Assembly (NCBI RefSeq): GCF_000337355.1
Contig: NZ_AOJH01000045.1
Coordinates: 694 to 42,423, forward strand
Length of the DNA stretch: 41,730 nt
From: Halorubrum kocurii JCM 14978
Lineage (GTDB): Archaea; Halobacteriota; Halobacteria; Halobacteriales; Haloferacaceae
Direction: 5' to 3'
The notes below the pieces were generated by a model. It was not told where the DNA came from, searched no databases, and saw nothing but the letters and a program-made list of their open reading frames with translations. Of the stretch, positions 16,281 through 24,023 are shown one piece after another. Both the position numbers and the translations under genes were made by a program. Each line of letters opens with the position of its first letter. Position 1 is the stretch's first letter.

Positions 16281-17363
16281 TCACATCGGCTCCGGCTCTC
16301 GCTGCTGCTGTCGGTGGTGACGTCGGAGGACTCCGACTTTGTTCGCGACCGTCGCCGCCAAGTCCCGGAACGCCGCCGCGGTGTCGCCCTCGTCGCTGGA
16401 CACGATCGGTTCGCCGTCGTCGGCCCCCGCGCGGACGGCCGGGTCCAGCGGCAGCGATCCGAGGTACGGGACGTCGACCGCATCGGCGAGCGTCCGGCCG
16501 CCGTCCTCGCCGAAGATGTCGTGCGTGTCCCCGCAACTGGGGCAGACGAACCCGCTCATGTTCTCGACGACGCCCAACACGTTCGTCTGGTACTCCCCGA
16601 ACATCTCGATACCCCTGCGGGTGTCTCCCACCGCGACGGATTGGGGGGTCGTGACGACGACCGTCCCCGTGACGGGGAGGTTCTGCAGCACCGTCAGCTG
16701 GACGTCGCCGGTCCCCGGCGGGAGGTCCACGACGAGGTAGTCCAGCGGTCCCCAGGCCACGTCGTCGAAGAGGTCCGTGAGCGTGTTCTGTGCCACCGGG
16801 CCGCGCCAGACGACCGGGTCGTCGTCGTCGATCAGCAGTCCGACGCTCATCAGTTCGAGCCCGTGAGCGGTCGGCGGTTCGATCCGGTCTTCGCCGTCGA
16901 CCGTCGTCACCTCGGGGTCGGCGTCGGCGCCGAGCATCTGGGGAACGTTCGGGCCGTACACGTCGGCGTCGAACAGTCCGACGTTCGCCCCGCGGTCGGC
17001 GAGGCCGGCGGCGAGGTTGACGGCGACGGTGCTTTTCCCGACGCCGCCCTTCCCGGAGGCGACGGCGATCACGTTTTTCACGCCGGGCAGGACCGACGAC
17101 TCTGCCGAGTCGAACAGCGGCACGTTCGCCGAGAGTTCGGCGTCGATCCCCGCGTCGTCGGCGACCTCGCGGACGCGGTCCGCGATGGCGGCCTCGTCCG
17201 GCGCGTGCGGCGCGCCGAGCGCGAGCTCGACGGCGGCGGTCCCGTCGTCGACGGTGACGTCGGTGACGAGGCCGGCGCTGACGATGTCGGTGTCGAGCGC
17301 CGGGTCGTCGACGGCGCGGAGGCGGTCACGGAAATCGGCGGCTGAGATGTCTGTTGTTGTCAT
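16281..17363 (-). CDS. mrp: Mrp/NBP35-type P-loop Fe-S cluster carrier (ApbC)
   Basis: This 360-residue cytoplasmic ATPase has an N-terminal MIP18/DUF59 domain (about 8-80). A deviant Walker A GKGGVGKST follows (104-112), then switch segments (DADVYGPNVPQMLG, DLPPGTGDVQLT) and the C-terminal CPSC pair (GFVCPSCGDTHDIFGE) that holds a bridging cluster in dimers. Family members deliver [4Fe-4S] clusters to target enzymes. It lies 11 nt downstream of the TorD-like chaperone gene on the same strand, so it appears to be the last gene of the molybdopterin reductase operon. That suggests it supplies clusters to those subunits, although a housekeeping role is equally possible. Confidence 0.88.
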   Translation of the reverse strand: MTTTDISAADFRDRLRAVDDPALDTDIVSAGLVTDVTVDDGTAAVELALGAPHAPDEAAIADRVREVADDAGIDAELSANVPLFDSAESSVLPGVKNVIAVASGKGGVGKSTVAVNLAAGLADRGANVGLFDADVYGPNVPQMLGADADPEVTTVDGEDRIEPPTAHGLELMSVGLLIDDDDPVVWRGPVAQNTLTDLFDDVAWGPLDYLVVDLPPGTGDVQLTVLQNLPVTGTVVVTTPQSVAVGDTRRGIEMFGEYQTNVLGVVENMSGFVCPSCGDTHDIFGEDGGRTLADAVDVPYLGSLPLDPAVRAGADDGEPIVSSDEGDTAAAFRDLAATVANKVGVLRRHHRQQQREPEPM

Positions 17364-17374
17364 TTGTTAGTTAG

Positions 17375-18103
17375 TTACGAGGGTGTTGTTTCGGACGGCT
17401 GTCGGTCAGCAGGGACGACTTCCTGTGCGTCCCACGCGGTGAACGTCCGAGCGAGGCGAGCGATCGCGGCGAAAACGCCTTCGACGGTGTCGCGGCTCGC
17501 GACGGCCTCCTCGAACCGGTCGATCCACCCCAGACGAGAGAGCGTCTGAGCCTGGAGTTCGCGGACCGCCTCGAGGGTCGTTTCGGGTCCGTCGCCGTCG
17601 AGCAACGCGGCCTCCCGCTCGCAGAGCGCGCGCATGAACTCGAAGCAGGCGGCGACGTGGTCGGGGATCTCGTCCCCGCGCTCTGGCGTGAACTCGGCGG
17701 CGGCGTACAACTGCGCCATGTCGGCGGCCGGATCGCCGAGGAGCTCCCCGGCCTCCCCGGCGGTGTGATACCGGGAGTCGGACTCGAACGCCTCGCTCGG
17801 ATCGGTTGCGTGGGCGGACGCGAACGGCGGGACGTAGTGGGTCCCCGGCACGACGAACAGGTTGTCGTACCCGATCGCCAGCGAGTCGGCATCGTATCCG
17901 TCGCCGCGCAGGTCCGCCGTGTCGATGTCGATCGGGAACACCTCGGCGACGGCCGCGAAGGCCCCTCGATCGAGCGCGTCAGCGGCCGTTTCGGCCTCGC
18001 CGTCGAAGGTCGCGGCCAGCAGCCCGTACAGCCGGGCGCGGGCCGTCGCCATCGCCGCCTCGTCGCGGCCGGCGTCCGCGTCTGTGTCTGTGTGTCCGGA
18101 CAT
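17375..18103 (-). CDS. TorD/DmsD-family molybdoenzyme chaperone
   Basis: This 242-residue, all-helical acidic protein carries the TorD-type sequence FVVPGTHYVPPFASAHATD (about 78-96), the usual 'F-x-x-P' loop followed by a 'DSRYHTAGEAGE' helix. Such chaperones bind the Tat signal and apo-form of a molybdopterin enzyme until cofactor and clusters are inserted. The catalytic subunit encoded just upstream has a twin-Arg signal and is the obvious client. The ATG at 18103 lies 5 nt beyond the upstream stop; an in-frame GTG at 18112 would overlap that stop and is an alternative. Confidence 0.85.
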   Translation of the reverse strand: MSGHTDTDADAGRDEAAMATARARLYGLLAATFDGEAETAADALDRGAFAAVAEVFPIDIDTADLRGDGYDADSLAIGYDNLFVVPGTHYVPPFASAHATDPSEAFESDSRYHTAGEAGELLGDPAADMAQLYAAAEFTPERGDEIPDHVAACFEFMRALCEREAALLDGDGPETTLEAVRELQAQTLSRLGWIDRFEEAVASRDTVEGVFAAIARLARTFTAWDAQEVVPADRQPSETTPS

Positions 18104-18108
18104 ACGGA

Positions 18109-21100
18109 TCACCGCCGCTCCACGTCGACGAAGGCGTCGTACTGCGCGTTGCTCCCGCCGACCAGGTCCGAGAGGCCGGTGTCGCCGAGCTCCTCGTCAA
18201 GCGGCTGGATGTGATTGATCGCGAAGCCGGCGTCGCGCCCCTTCGCGTAGCCGGCCTCCTCGGTCATCGGCTCGTCGAACTGGTAGTCGCTGTGGCCGTC
18301 GGCCTCGACGGCCGACCGGGTTTCGCCGTCGACCGTCTCGGCCGTCGCGCCGCCGCCGGTCCGACCCCAGCCCCACATCGCGCCGACGACGCCGGGTCGG
18401 ATCCCGCCCGTGACCATCGCGACCGCGTCTGCGGTCCCGCGACCCGCGTCGATGAGGATCTCGTCGCCGTTCTCGATACCGCGCTCCTCGGCGTCCTGGG
18501 GGTTGATCCAGACGGGGTTCTCCGGGCGCGTCTCGCGGAGCCACGGGCTGTTCTGGGTGCGGTGCATCCCCTGCGTCCGCGGCTTCCAGTTGATCAGCCG
18601 GAGCGGGCGCTCCGGCTCGTCGTCGCCGCTCACCGCGGCCTGGACGGTCCCGTCGTAGTGCTCGACGTCGTCGACCCGCGGGAGCGGGTCGAACCGCTCG
18701 CCGGTGAAGGAGTGTTTGCCCCTCGGGACGACCTCGCTGTAGAAGTCGACGCGCGATTCGAGCTTGTACCGCATGTGCTCGCCGTCGTAGGCGTTCGAGT
18801 CGTCTTCGCGCTCGGCGTAGTCGTACCCGTGACCGTGCTCGGTGAACGCCTCGTCGTAGCCCTCGGTCGGCTCCTCGAAGCGGCCGCCCCGGTTCAACAC
18901 GGTGACGACTTTCGGCCACTCCTCGTCGGTGACGGCCGCCCGCCAGCGGTCGAGGTCGAACTGCTCGCCGAGGCCGCTCTCGTGGCTCTCGCGGAACACC
19001 CGCCGCTCGTCATCGCTCGCGTCCGCGACCGGGTCGCGAGCGTACGCGATGTTGGCGGCGAGCTTCAGGTAGAAGTCCTCGGCCTGTTCGAGCGGCCACA
19101 GACCGCCGTCTGCGTCGGGGATGGCGTCCTCGCCGACGCCCGGCAGGTCCAGCTCCGACCACAGCTCGATGAGCACGTCTTCGAACGGACGCGCGTTGGG
19201 GACGACCGAGACCGCCGGCTGGCTGATCTTCTCGTCGGCCAGCCGCTTGTTCGGGTACGTCCCGAAGTTCTCCCACCGTTCGAGGTAGGTCGGCTCGGGC
19301 AGGATGTAATCGGCGTACTGACTCGTTTCGCCGATGACCGTGTCCGAGGCGACGATCAGCGGGATCGTGTCGGTGTCTTTGAGGATCGCCGGGATCTCGT
19401 CGCCGCCGGCGACGGCCATCACGTGGTTGTTCGAGTACGGTCGGATGAACAGCGCCTCGACGCCGTAGGGGTACTCGTCGGCGGCGCTGCCGTAGAGCTC
19501 CTGGGTCGCCTGCGGCGGCGCGACGGGGAACCACGGGCGCTTCGCCGGGTAGCCGCCGTCGCGGTCGAACAGCGAGGTGTCCTCGTAGTTGACGCCGCCG
19601 CGAAGCAGCGGGATCCCCCACGGCGAGTGGCCGTCGGGGACCGAGCCGAGCTCGTACCGGCCGGACATGGTGTCGTAGCCCGCGTAGGGCGTGATCTGGC
19701 CGCCCTTCCAGTCGTAGTTCCCGATGAGGTGCTGCAGGGTGGCGATCGCCCGCGTGTTGTAGAAGCCGTTGGTGTGCTTCGCCGGACCGCGGTAGGCCAT
19801 GATCGCCGCCCGCTTGCCGTGGCTGGTGAACTCGTCGGCGATCTCGGCGATCTGATCGGCCGGCACGCCGGCCATCTCGGCGTACTCCTCGACGGTGTGT
19901 TCGAAGACGCGCTCGCGGTACTGGCTCCAGACGCTGCGAACCGCCGTCCCGTCGATCGTCACGTCGACGTCGAGAACGGCCGTGTCGACCTCGCTCGCGG
20001 GTCTCGGCTCGCCGGTCGCCGCGTCGACGGCGACGAAGTCGTCGGCGGTCTCGGCGTCCTCCGCGACGAGCCCGAGATCGGCGGCGCGCGCCTTCGGTCC
20101 CGCCGGCTCGTCGACGAGGACCAGGTGCGTCGCGTCGCTCCACGTGGGTTCGTCGTCATCGCCCGCGGCCGACCGCGAGGGGTTCTGGAGGTACGCCAGG
20201 TCGTGGCGGTCGTTCTCGATGATCCACCGCGCCATCCCGAGCGCGAGCGCCCCGTCCGCGCCGGGTTCGACGGGCACCCACGTGTCGGCCTTCTCCGCGG
20301 TCTTCGACAGGCGCGGGTCGACGACGTCCATCCGCATCCCGTCCTCGATGGCGTTCGTCAGCTTCGGTGCGAGCCACGTCGGACCCTTGTTGGCGACCAT
20401 GGGATTGGTCCCCCACGCGATGAGGTACTCGCAGTTCTCGATGTCGGGGTACTGCCGCTTCTTCTTGGCGCCGTGGGAGCGGACGTTGCCCATCACGCTC
20501 GAGACGCCGCAGGTCCCGGCGTGGTGGACGCTGTTTATCGACCCCAACCCTTGGTGCCAGAGCCGCGTCCGGATGAAGTTCCGGCGGAACCCGCCGACGT
20601 CGACGATCTGGTTGGACTTCGGGCCGAGGTCGGGGTGGTCGGTGTCGATGAGCTCGTCGGCGTACCGGTCGTCGAATTCCGACTTGGAGAGCTCGCCGTT
20701 CTGGACGGCCTCCCAGTCGCTCATCACCGCCTCCTGTGGGGCGTACCCCCAGATCTCCTCCAGTCCGGGGTGGCCGAGGTCCTCGTCGCCCTCGACGATG
20801 TCCCGGATCGCCTCGTCCCACGAGACGGTCTTCCACTCGCCCGAGCCGCGCGGACCGACGCGCTTCATCGGCTGTCGGACGCGGTAGCTGTCGAAAGCCG
20901 TCTGAATCCCCGCCTGTCCTTTTAAACAGATCCGGCCGCCGGAGAGCGACCAGCGGTCGGTGGCGACGTCGCCGCTCCCCTCGACGTCGCCCATCGCCAC
21001 GTCCTCCGGGTCGCTCTCGTAGGGCACCTGCGAGAACGGCTGCGTGTTGAGGAACGAGTACGGGTTCCCGGCGAGCTTCCGGACGAGCGAGCTGTACTCG

Positions 21101-21366
21101 CCGGTGCCGCTCCCGTCCGCGAGCTGGACCTTGATCGGACAGAACGTGTTACACTGTCCGCAGGTGGTGTGTATCACGTCGCTCGCGCCGTACTCGCCGT
21201 ACTCGTTCCCGACGTAGTGGTGTTCGTCGTCCGTCCACAGGTCGTCGACGTCCACGTTGACCGCGGCGTTGCTCGCCGCCGCGATGACTCCGATACTCCC
21301 GGCCGCCTTGACGAAGTCGCGGCGCGAAACCCTCGCGCCGTCCTCGCCCGAATCGTCAGTACTCAT
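18109..21366 (-). CDS. Tat-exported molybdopterin oxidoreductase catalytic subunit (TtrA/PsrA/PhsA-like)
   Basis: This 1085-residue protein has a twin-arginine signal (SRRDFVKAAGSIGVIAAAS, from about residue 14). The N-terminal [4Fe-4S] motif is Cys69-x2-Cys72-x3-Cys76, with the fourth Cys147 in GGRICLKG, an unusually long 70-residue gap. The probable Mo/W ligand is Cys286 in GSINSVHHAGTCG, aligning with the H-x-x-x-C of polysulfide, thiosulfate and tetrathionate reductases rather than the Ser of DMSO reductase. The C-terminal molybdopterin-binding domain (NSPWLRETRPENPVWINPQD and following) is complete. With the Fe-S and NrfD subunits it would reduce a sulfur compound (or possibly arsenate) outside the membrane using quinol electrons. 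The exact substrate cannot be read from sequence. It overlaps the upstream gene by ATGA. Confidence 0.85.
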   Translation of the reverse strand: MSTDDSGEDGARVSRRDFVKAAGSIGVIAAASNAAVNVDVDDLWTDDEHHYVGNEYGEYGASDVIHTTCGQCNTFCPIKVQLADGSGTGEYSSLVRKLAGNPYSFLNTQPFSQVPYESDPEDVAMGDVEGSGDVATDRWSLSGGRICLKGQAGIQTAFDSYRVRQPMKRVGPRGSGEWKTVSWDEAIRDIVEGDEDLGHPGLEEIWGYAPQEAVMSDWEAVQNGELSKSEFDDRYADELIDTDHPDLGPKSNQIVDVGGFRRNFIRTRLWHQGLGSINSVHHAGTCGVSSVMGNVRSHGAKKKRQYPDIENCEYLIAWGTNPMVANKGPTWLAPKLTNAIEDGMRMDVVDPRLSKTAEKADTWVPVEPGADGALALGMARWIIENDRHDLAYLQNPSRSAAGDDDEPTWSDATHLVLVDEPAGPKARAADLGLVAEDAETADDFVAVDAATGEPRPASEVDTAVLDVDVTIDGTAVRSVWSQYRERVFEHTVEEYAEMAGVPADQIAEIADEFTSHGKRAAIMAYRGPAKHTNGFYNTRAIATLQHLIGNYDWKGGQITPYAGYDTMSGRYELGSVPDGHSPWGIPLLRGGVNYEDTSLFDRDGGYPAKRPWFPVAPPQATQELYGSAADEYPYGVEALFIRPYSNNHVMAVAGGDEIPAILKDTDTIPLIVASDTVIGETSQYADYILPEPTYLERWENFGTYPNKRLADEKISQPAVSVVPNARPFEDVLIELWSELDLPGVGEDAIPDADGGLWPLEQAEDFYLKLAANIAYARDPVADASDDERRVFRESHESGLGEQFDLDRWRAAVTDEEWPKVVTVLNRGGRFEEPTEGYDEAFTEHGHGYDYAEREDDSNAYDGEHMRYKLESRVDFYSEVVPRGKHSFTGERFDPLPRVDDVEHYDGTVQAAVSGDDEPERPLRLINWKPRTQGMHRTQNSPWLRETRPENPVWINPQDAEERGIENGDEILIDAGRGTADAVAMVTGGIRPGVVGAMWGWGRTGGGATAETVDGETRSAVEADGHSDYQFDEPMTEEAGYAKGRDAGFAINHIQPLDEELGDTGLSDLVGGSNAQYDAFVDVERR

Positions 21367-22634
21367 TCGTGGTCACCTCCGGTAAGCGGCGTCAACGGCA
21401 GCGTCTCCGCGCCGAGCGTGTACAACAGCAGGCCGACGCCGATCATGCCGACGCTCGTCCCCCACTCGACGAGCGTCGGGAAGTACGACCCGTGAGGGAG
21501 CCCCTCCATCACCGGCATGACCTGCGCCGGGACGACGATGTTGAACCGCACCGCGACGATCCCGACGACGACGCTCAGTCCGGCGAGCACCATCACCGCC
21601 GGCGTGCGCCGCCACGACTTCTTGCTCAGCAGGACCATCGGGAACACCCAGCTGAAGCCGATCATGAACCACCAGAACGACCAGGACATCGGGCCGTACA
21701 TGATGACCTGCCAGGTCTCGATCTCGTGGGGGTGGACGCTGGCGATCGCGATGAACGTCTCGATGGCGGTCAGGGCGGCGTCGATGACGATGAAGCCGAT
21801 CAGCAGCTGTGCGAGCCGGTCGAGCAGGTCCGGGTCGACCGACTCGCCGTCGAACAGCCGGGTCCGAAGCACGTAGATCACCATCACGAGCGCGGTCCCG
21901 CTGAGCAGCGCCGAGATGACGAATATCACCGGGAACAGCCCGCTGTTCCAGTACGGGCGGGCCTTCGAGACGGCGAACAGCACGCCGGTGCCGCCGTGGA
22001 CCATGAAGATCGCCAGCGGGATACCGAGGACGCCGGCCCGTTTGAGCCAGCGCCGGTCGAACGCTTGGGACGCCTCGCTCGTGTCCAGTCGACCGAGCGC
22101 GAGCGCCGCGTAAAACCGCTTTCTGAGCCCCGACGTGCGGTCGGCGACCCGCGCGAGGTCGATCCGCATCGAGAAGTACAGCTCCGTGACCAGAATCCCG
22201 ATGTAGGCCACATAGGCGTGGACCTCCCACGAGAGCGCCGAGGTCAGCTGGCGCCAGAGGAACGGGAAGTACATCCGGTCCATCCGGCCGAGGTCGATCC
22301 AGACGAACAGCAGCGCCACCGCCATGCTGATGACGGCCGCGAACAGCGCGTCGCGGTCGATCCGGTGCATCCCCTCGACCTCGAAGACGTTGGCCATCGT
22401 GCTCACGAGGAACGCGCCGGCGGAGAGGCCGACGAAGTAGATGTAGAAGGCGACCCACGCGCCCCACGGGACGATGCTCGTGAGGTTGGTACTCGCCATC
22501 CCGCCCGTGAGCCGCAGGTACGTCGCGTACGCGCCGACGGCGACGAGGACGGCGACGACCGCGTACCAGGCGGCGCGCAGCCGGTCGTCTTCGAACCCCG
22601 GGTCGAACTCGATGTGTGAACTCTGTGTCGCCAT
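21363..22634 (-). CDS. NrfD/PsrC-family membrane anchor subunit
   Basis: This 423-residue protein has about nine hydrophobic helices, starting with WYAVVAVLVAVGAYATYLRL and continuing through IVPWGAWVAFYIYFVGLSAG, a characteristic NrfD segment, and LLFVWIDLGRMDRMYF. NrfD proteins bind quinol and pass electrons to the Fe-S subunit of complex iron-sulfur molybdoenzymes. It lies 4 nt after the Fe-S subunit gene and overlaps the catalytic subunit gene by 4 nt (ATGA), consistent with a fixed-stoichiometry complex. The gene order (Fe-S, NrfD, catalytic) resembles tetrathionate-type clusters more than the usual catalytic-first order. Confidence 0.9.
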   Translation of the reverse strand: MATQSSHIEFDPGFEDDRLRAAWYAVVAVLVAVGAYATYLRLTGGMASTNLTSIVPWGAWVAFYIYFVGLSAGAFLVSTMANVFEVEGMHRIDRDALFAAVISMAVALLFVWIDLGRMDRMYFPFLWRQLTSALSWEVHAYVAYIGILVTELYFSMRIDLARVADRTSGLRKRFYAALALGRLDTSEASQAFDRRWLKRAGVLGIPLAIFMVHGGTGVLFAVSKARPYWNSGLFPVIFVISALLSGTALVMVIYVLRTRLFDGESVDPDLLDRLAQLLIGFIVIDAALTAIETFIAIASVHPHEIETWQVIMYGPMSWSFWWFMIGFSWVFPMVLLSKKSWRRTPAVMVLAGLSVVVGIVAVRFNIVVPAQVMPVMEGLPHGSYFPTLVEWGTSVGMIGVGLLLYTLGAETLPLTPLTGGDHE

Positions 22635-22638
22635 GGGT

Positions 22639-23673
22639 CTATTTGAGGTAGTAGACGTTGGGGTCGGTCCCTTCGTCTTCTTTCAGTTGGAACGCGCGCG
22701 ACGAGTCGGCCATCTTCGCGACGTCGCTGTCGGGGTTCTCGAGGTCGCCCATGTTCCGGGCGTCGCCGACGCAGGTCTCGACGCACGCGGGCTCTTCGCC
22801 GCGCTCTAACCGGTGCGTGCAGAAGCTGCACTTGCGGATGTTGCCGATCGGCGACTTCCCCTCTTCGCGCGGGCCGCGGTCGACGCCGTACTCTGGGCTC
22901 GTGATTTCGCCCGCCTCGTCGACCTCGTCGTCGTAGTTCTCGCCGAAGTCGAAGTACCGCGCGCCGTACGGACAAGCGATGTTGCAGTACCGGCAGCCGA
23001 TACACCGGTCGTAGTCGATGTTGACCACGCCGTCGTCCATCTTGTACGTCGCGGAGACGGGACACACCTGGACGCACGGCGGGTTGTCGCACTGCATGCA
23101 CGGGCGCGGCACGTTCGTCCGCGTGACGTTCGGGAACTCGCCGTGTTCCTCCTCCATCACGACGTTGTACGAGACGCCCGGGGGCGTCCGGTTCTCGGAC
23201 TTGCAGGCGACCGTACACGAGTCGCAGCCGACGCACTTCTGGAGGTCGATCACCATCCCCCACTTCTGGTCGCCCGCGCCGATTCCGCCCTCCGGCCCGT
23301 CGCCCTCGACCTGCGCCGACTCCGTGGAGACCGTGTCCATCGAGCCGACGGCGCAGCTCAGCGACTCGGCCGTCTCCGTCGAGACGGTCTGGTCGCCGGC
23401 GTCGACCGCCGGGTTCGGCGTCTCGCGGTACGCCTCGCCGAACTCCGCGGCGGCGGCCTCGTCGTGCTTCTCCCAGTACTCGTCGCCGGACAGCTCACCG
23501 CGCGCGACGCGCTGTGCGTCTTCGGCCATCTCGACGCCGAGGTCCGTGTCCGCCTCGACGTCCGCGAGCTCGTCTCGCGGGTCGGGTCGCTCGTTCTCCA
23601 CCATCGCGTCGAGGTCGGCCTTCCCGACGTTCGGGATGCCGGGGAGGGTGTCTCCGTCGTCAGCGGTGCTCAT
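22639..23673 (-). CDS. four-cluster ferredoxin-like electron-transfer subunit (TtrB/PsrB/DmsB-like) with long N-terminal extension
   Basis: This 344-residue protein carries sixteen cysteines in four [4Fe-4S] motifs: Cys147/150/153/157, Cys192/195/200/204, Cys224/227/230/234 and Cys282/285/297/301. This is the layout of PsrB/TtrB/DmsB subunits that link the quinol-oxidising anchor to the molybdenum subunit. The first 135 residues are an acidic extension not found in bacterial homologues. It includes DAQRVARGELSGDEYWEKHD, similar to the small protein at 2174-2425. There is no Tat signal, so it probably rides out with the catalytic subunit. ATG 23673 begins MSTADDGDTLPG; the open frame upstream to 23829 overlaps the regulatory region. 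It is first in the operon. Confidence 0.9.
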   Translation of the reverse strand: MSTADDGDTLPGIPNVGKADLDAMVENERPDPRDELADVEADTDLGVEMAEDAQRVARGELSGDEYWEKHDEAAAAEFGEAYRETPNPAVDAGDQTVSTETAESLSCAVGSMDTVSTESAQVEGDGPEGGIGAGDQKWGMVIDLQKCVGCDSCTVACKSENRTPPGVSYNVVMEEEHGEFPNVTRTNVPRPCMQCDNPPCVQVCPVSATYKMDDGVVNIDYDRCIGCRYCNIACPYGARYFDFGENYDDEVDEAGEITSPEYGVDRGPREEGKSPIGNIRKCSFCTHRLERGEEPACVETCVGDARNMGDLENPDSDVAKMADSSRAFQLKEDEGTDPNVYYLK

Positions 23674-23749
23674 CGCCACCACCCGTCGCCGGTCGTCTCG
23701 CCGACGAGCGGTCCGTTCCGCGCCGGCCGGTTGGTCCTGGAGGTCATAC

Positions 23750-23763
23750 ACGTAACTGTACGT
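23750..23763. promoter_or_regulatory. dyad in the respiratory operon promoter region
   Basis: ACGTA-actg-TACGT is a perfect inverted repeat (5-bp arms, 4-bp spacer) about 77-90 bp upstream of the Fe-S subunit start. On the minus strand a TATA-like GTGTATGAC (23742-23750) follows it directly. No TATA box occurs at the leaderless distance, so a leader of some 45-50 nt is likely. Confidence 0.4.
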
Positions 23764-23789
23764 AGAGACCGGTGGAAAGGGCGATACCC

Positions 23790-23861
23790 ATACAGTTTGA
23801 TTCGGGGTCTCCCCGGGGAGACACCCCATAGTGCGCGTACCAATACTGTTTGGATCGGGGT
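23790..23861. promoter_or_regulatory. paired direct repeats flanking a 16-bp palindrome in the divergent regulator/operon gap
   Basis: Two 19-bp near-identical repeats (ATACAGTTTGATTCGGGGT at 23790-23808; ATACTGTTTGGATCGGGGT at 23843-23861; 3 mismatches) lie 53 bp apart, about five helical turns. Between them is a perfect palindrome GTCTCCCCGGGGAGAC (23807-23822). Same-face spacing of repeats in the gap between a regulator and the operon it faces is what a cooperative activator site looks like, and the Bat-type regulator at 24020 is the obvious candidate. Confidence 0.5.
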
Positions 23862-23911
23862 GATCGCCCCCCGGATCGGTCCGTTCCCCGCCGCGCGCCA
23901 GCGACCGCCGA

Positions 23912-23918
23912 CATTATC
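23912..23918 (+). promoter_or_regulatory. TATA-like box for leader ORF and regulator
   Basis: CATTATC lies 25-31 bp upstream of the ATG at 23943, which begins a 26-codon leader ORF, and about 105 bp upstream of the regulator start. The spacing fits leaderless transcription starting at the leader ORF. Confidence 0.4.
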
Positions 23919-23942
23919 AACGAGAACGGACACCTCTCGGGT

Positions 23943-24023
23943 ATGAACGGGTCGCGCCGAGACGGACGAACGGTCGGCGGGCCGGCGACGCCGGTCCGCC
24001 CGGGGGGCAGAGCGGTCGTATGA
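23943..24023 (+). CDS. possible 26-codon Arg-rich leader ORF overlapping the regulator start
   Basis: The ATG at 23943 opens a 26-codon frame (starts MNGSRRDGRTVGG, six Arg in all, ends GGRAVV). Its TGA (24021-24023) overlaps the regulator ATG (24020-24022) as ATGA, the same overlap used between true genes elsewhere in this window. A TATA-like box is at leaderless distance from this ATG. If the transcript is leaderless, ribosomes would load here and reach the regulator by translational coupling. It is short and has no recognisable family, so it could be chance. Confidence 0.35.
   Translation: MNGSRRDGRTVGGPATPVRPGGRAVV

Noticed and set aside
17806..20925. 1039-codon open frame on the plus strand
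   Set aside because: It is antisense to the molybdopterin catalytic subunit and TorD genes, both of which have clear motifs; the plus-strand product is low-complexity.
18109..21366. DMSO/TMAO reductase (DmsA) assignment
   Set aside because: The cofactor ligand position appears to be Cys286 in an HxxxC context, not Ser, and the Fe-S motif spacing differs, so a sulfur-compound reductase type is favoured.
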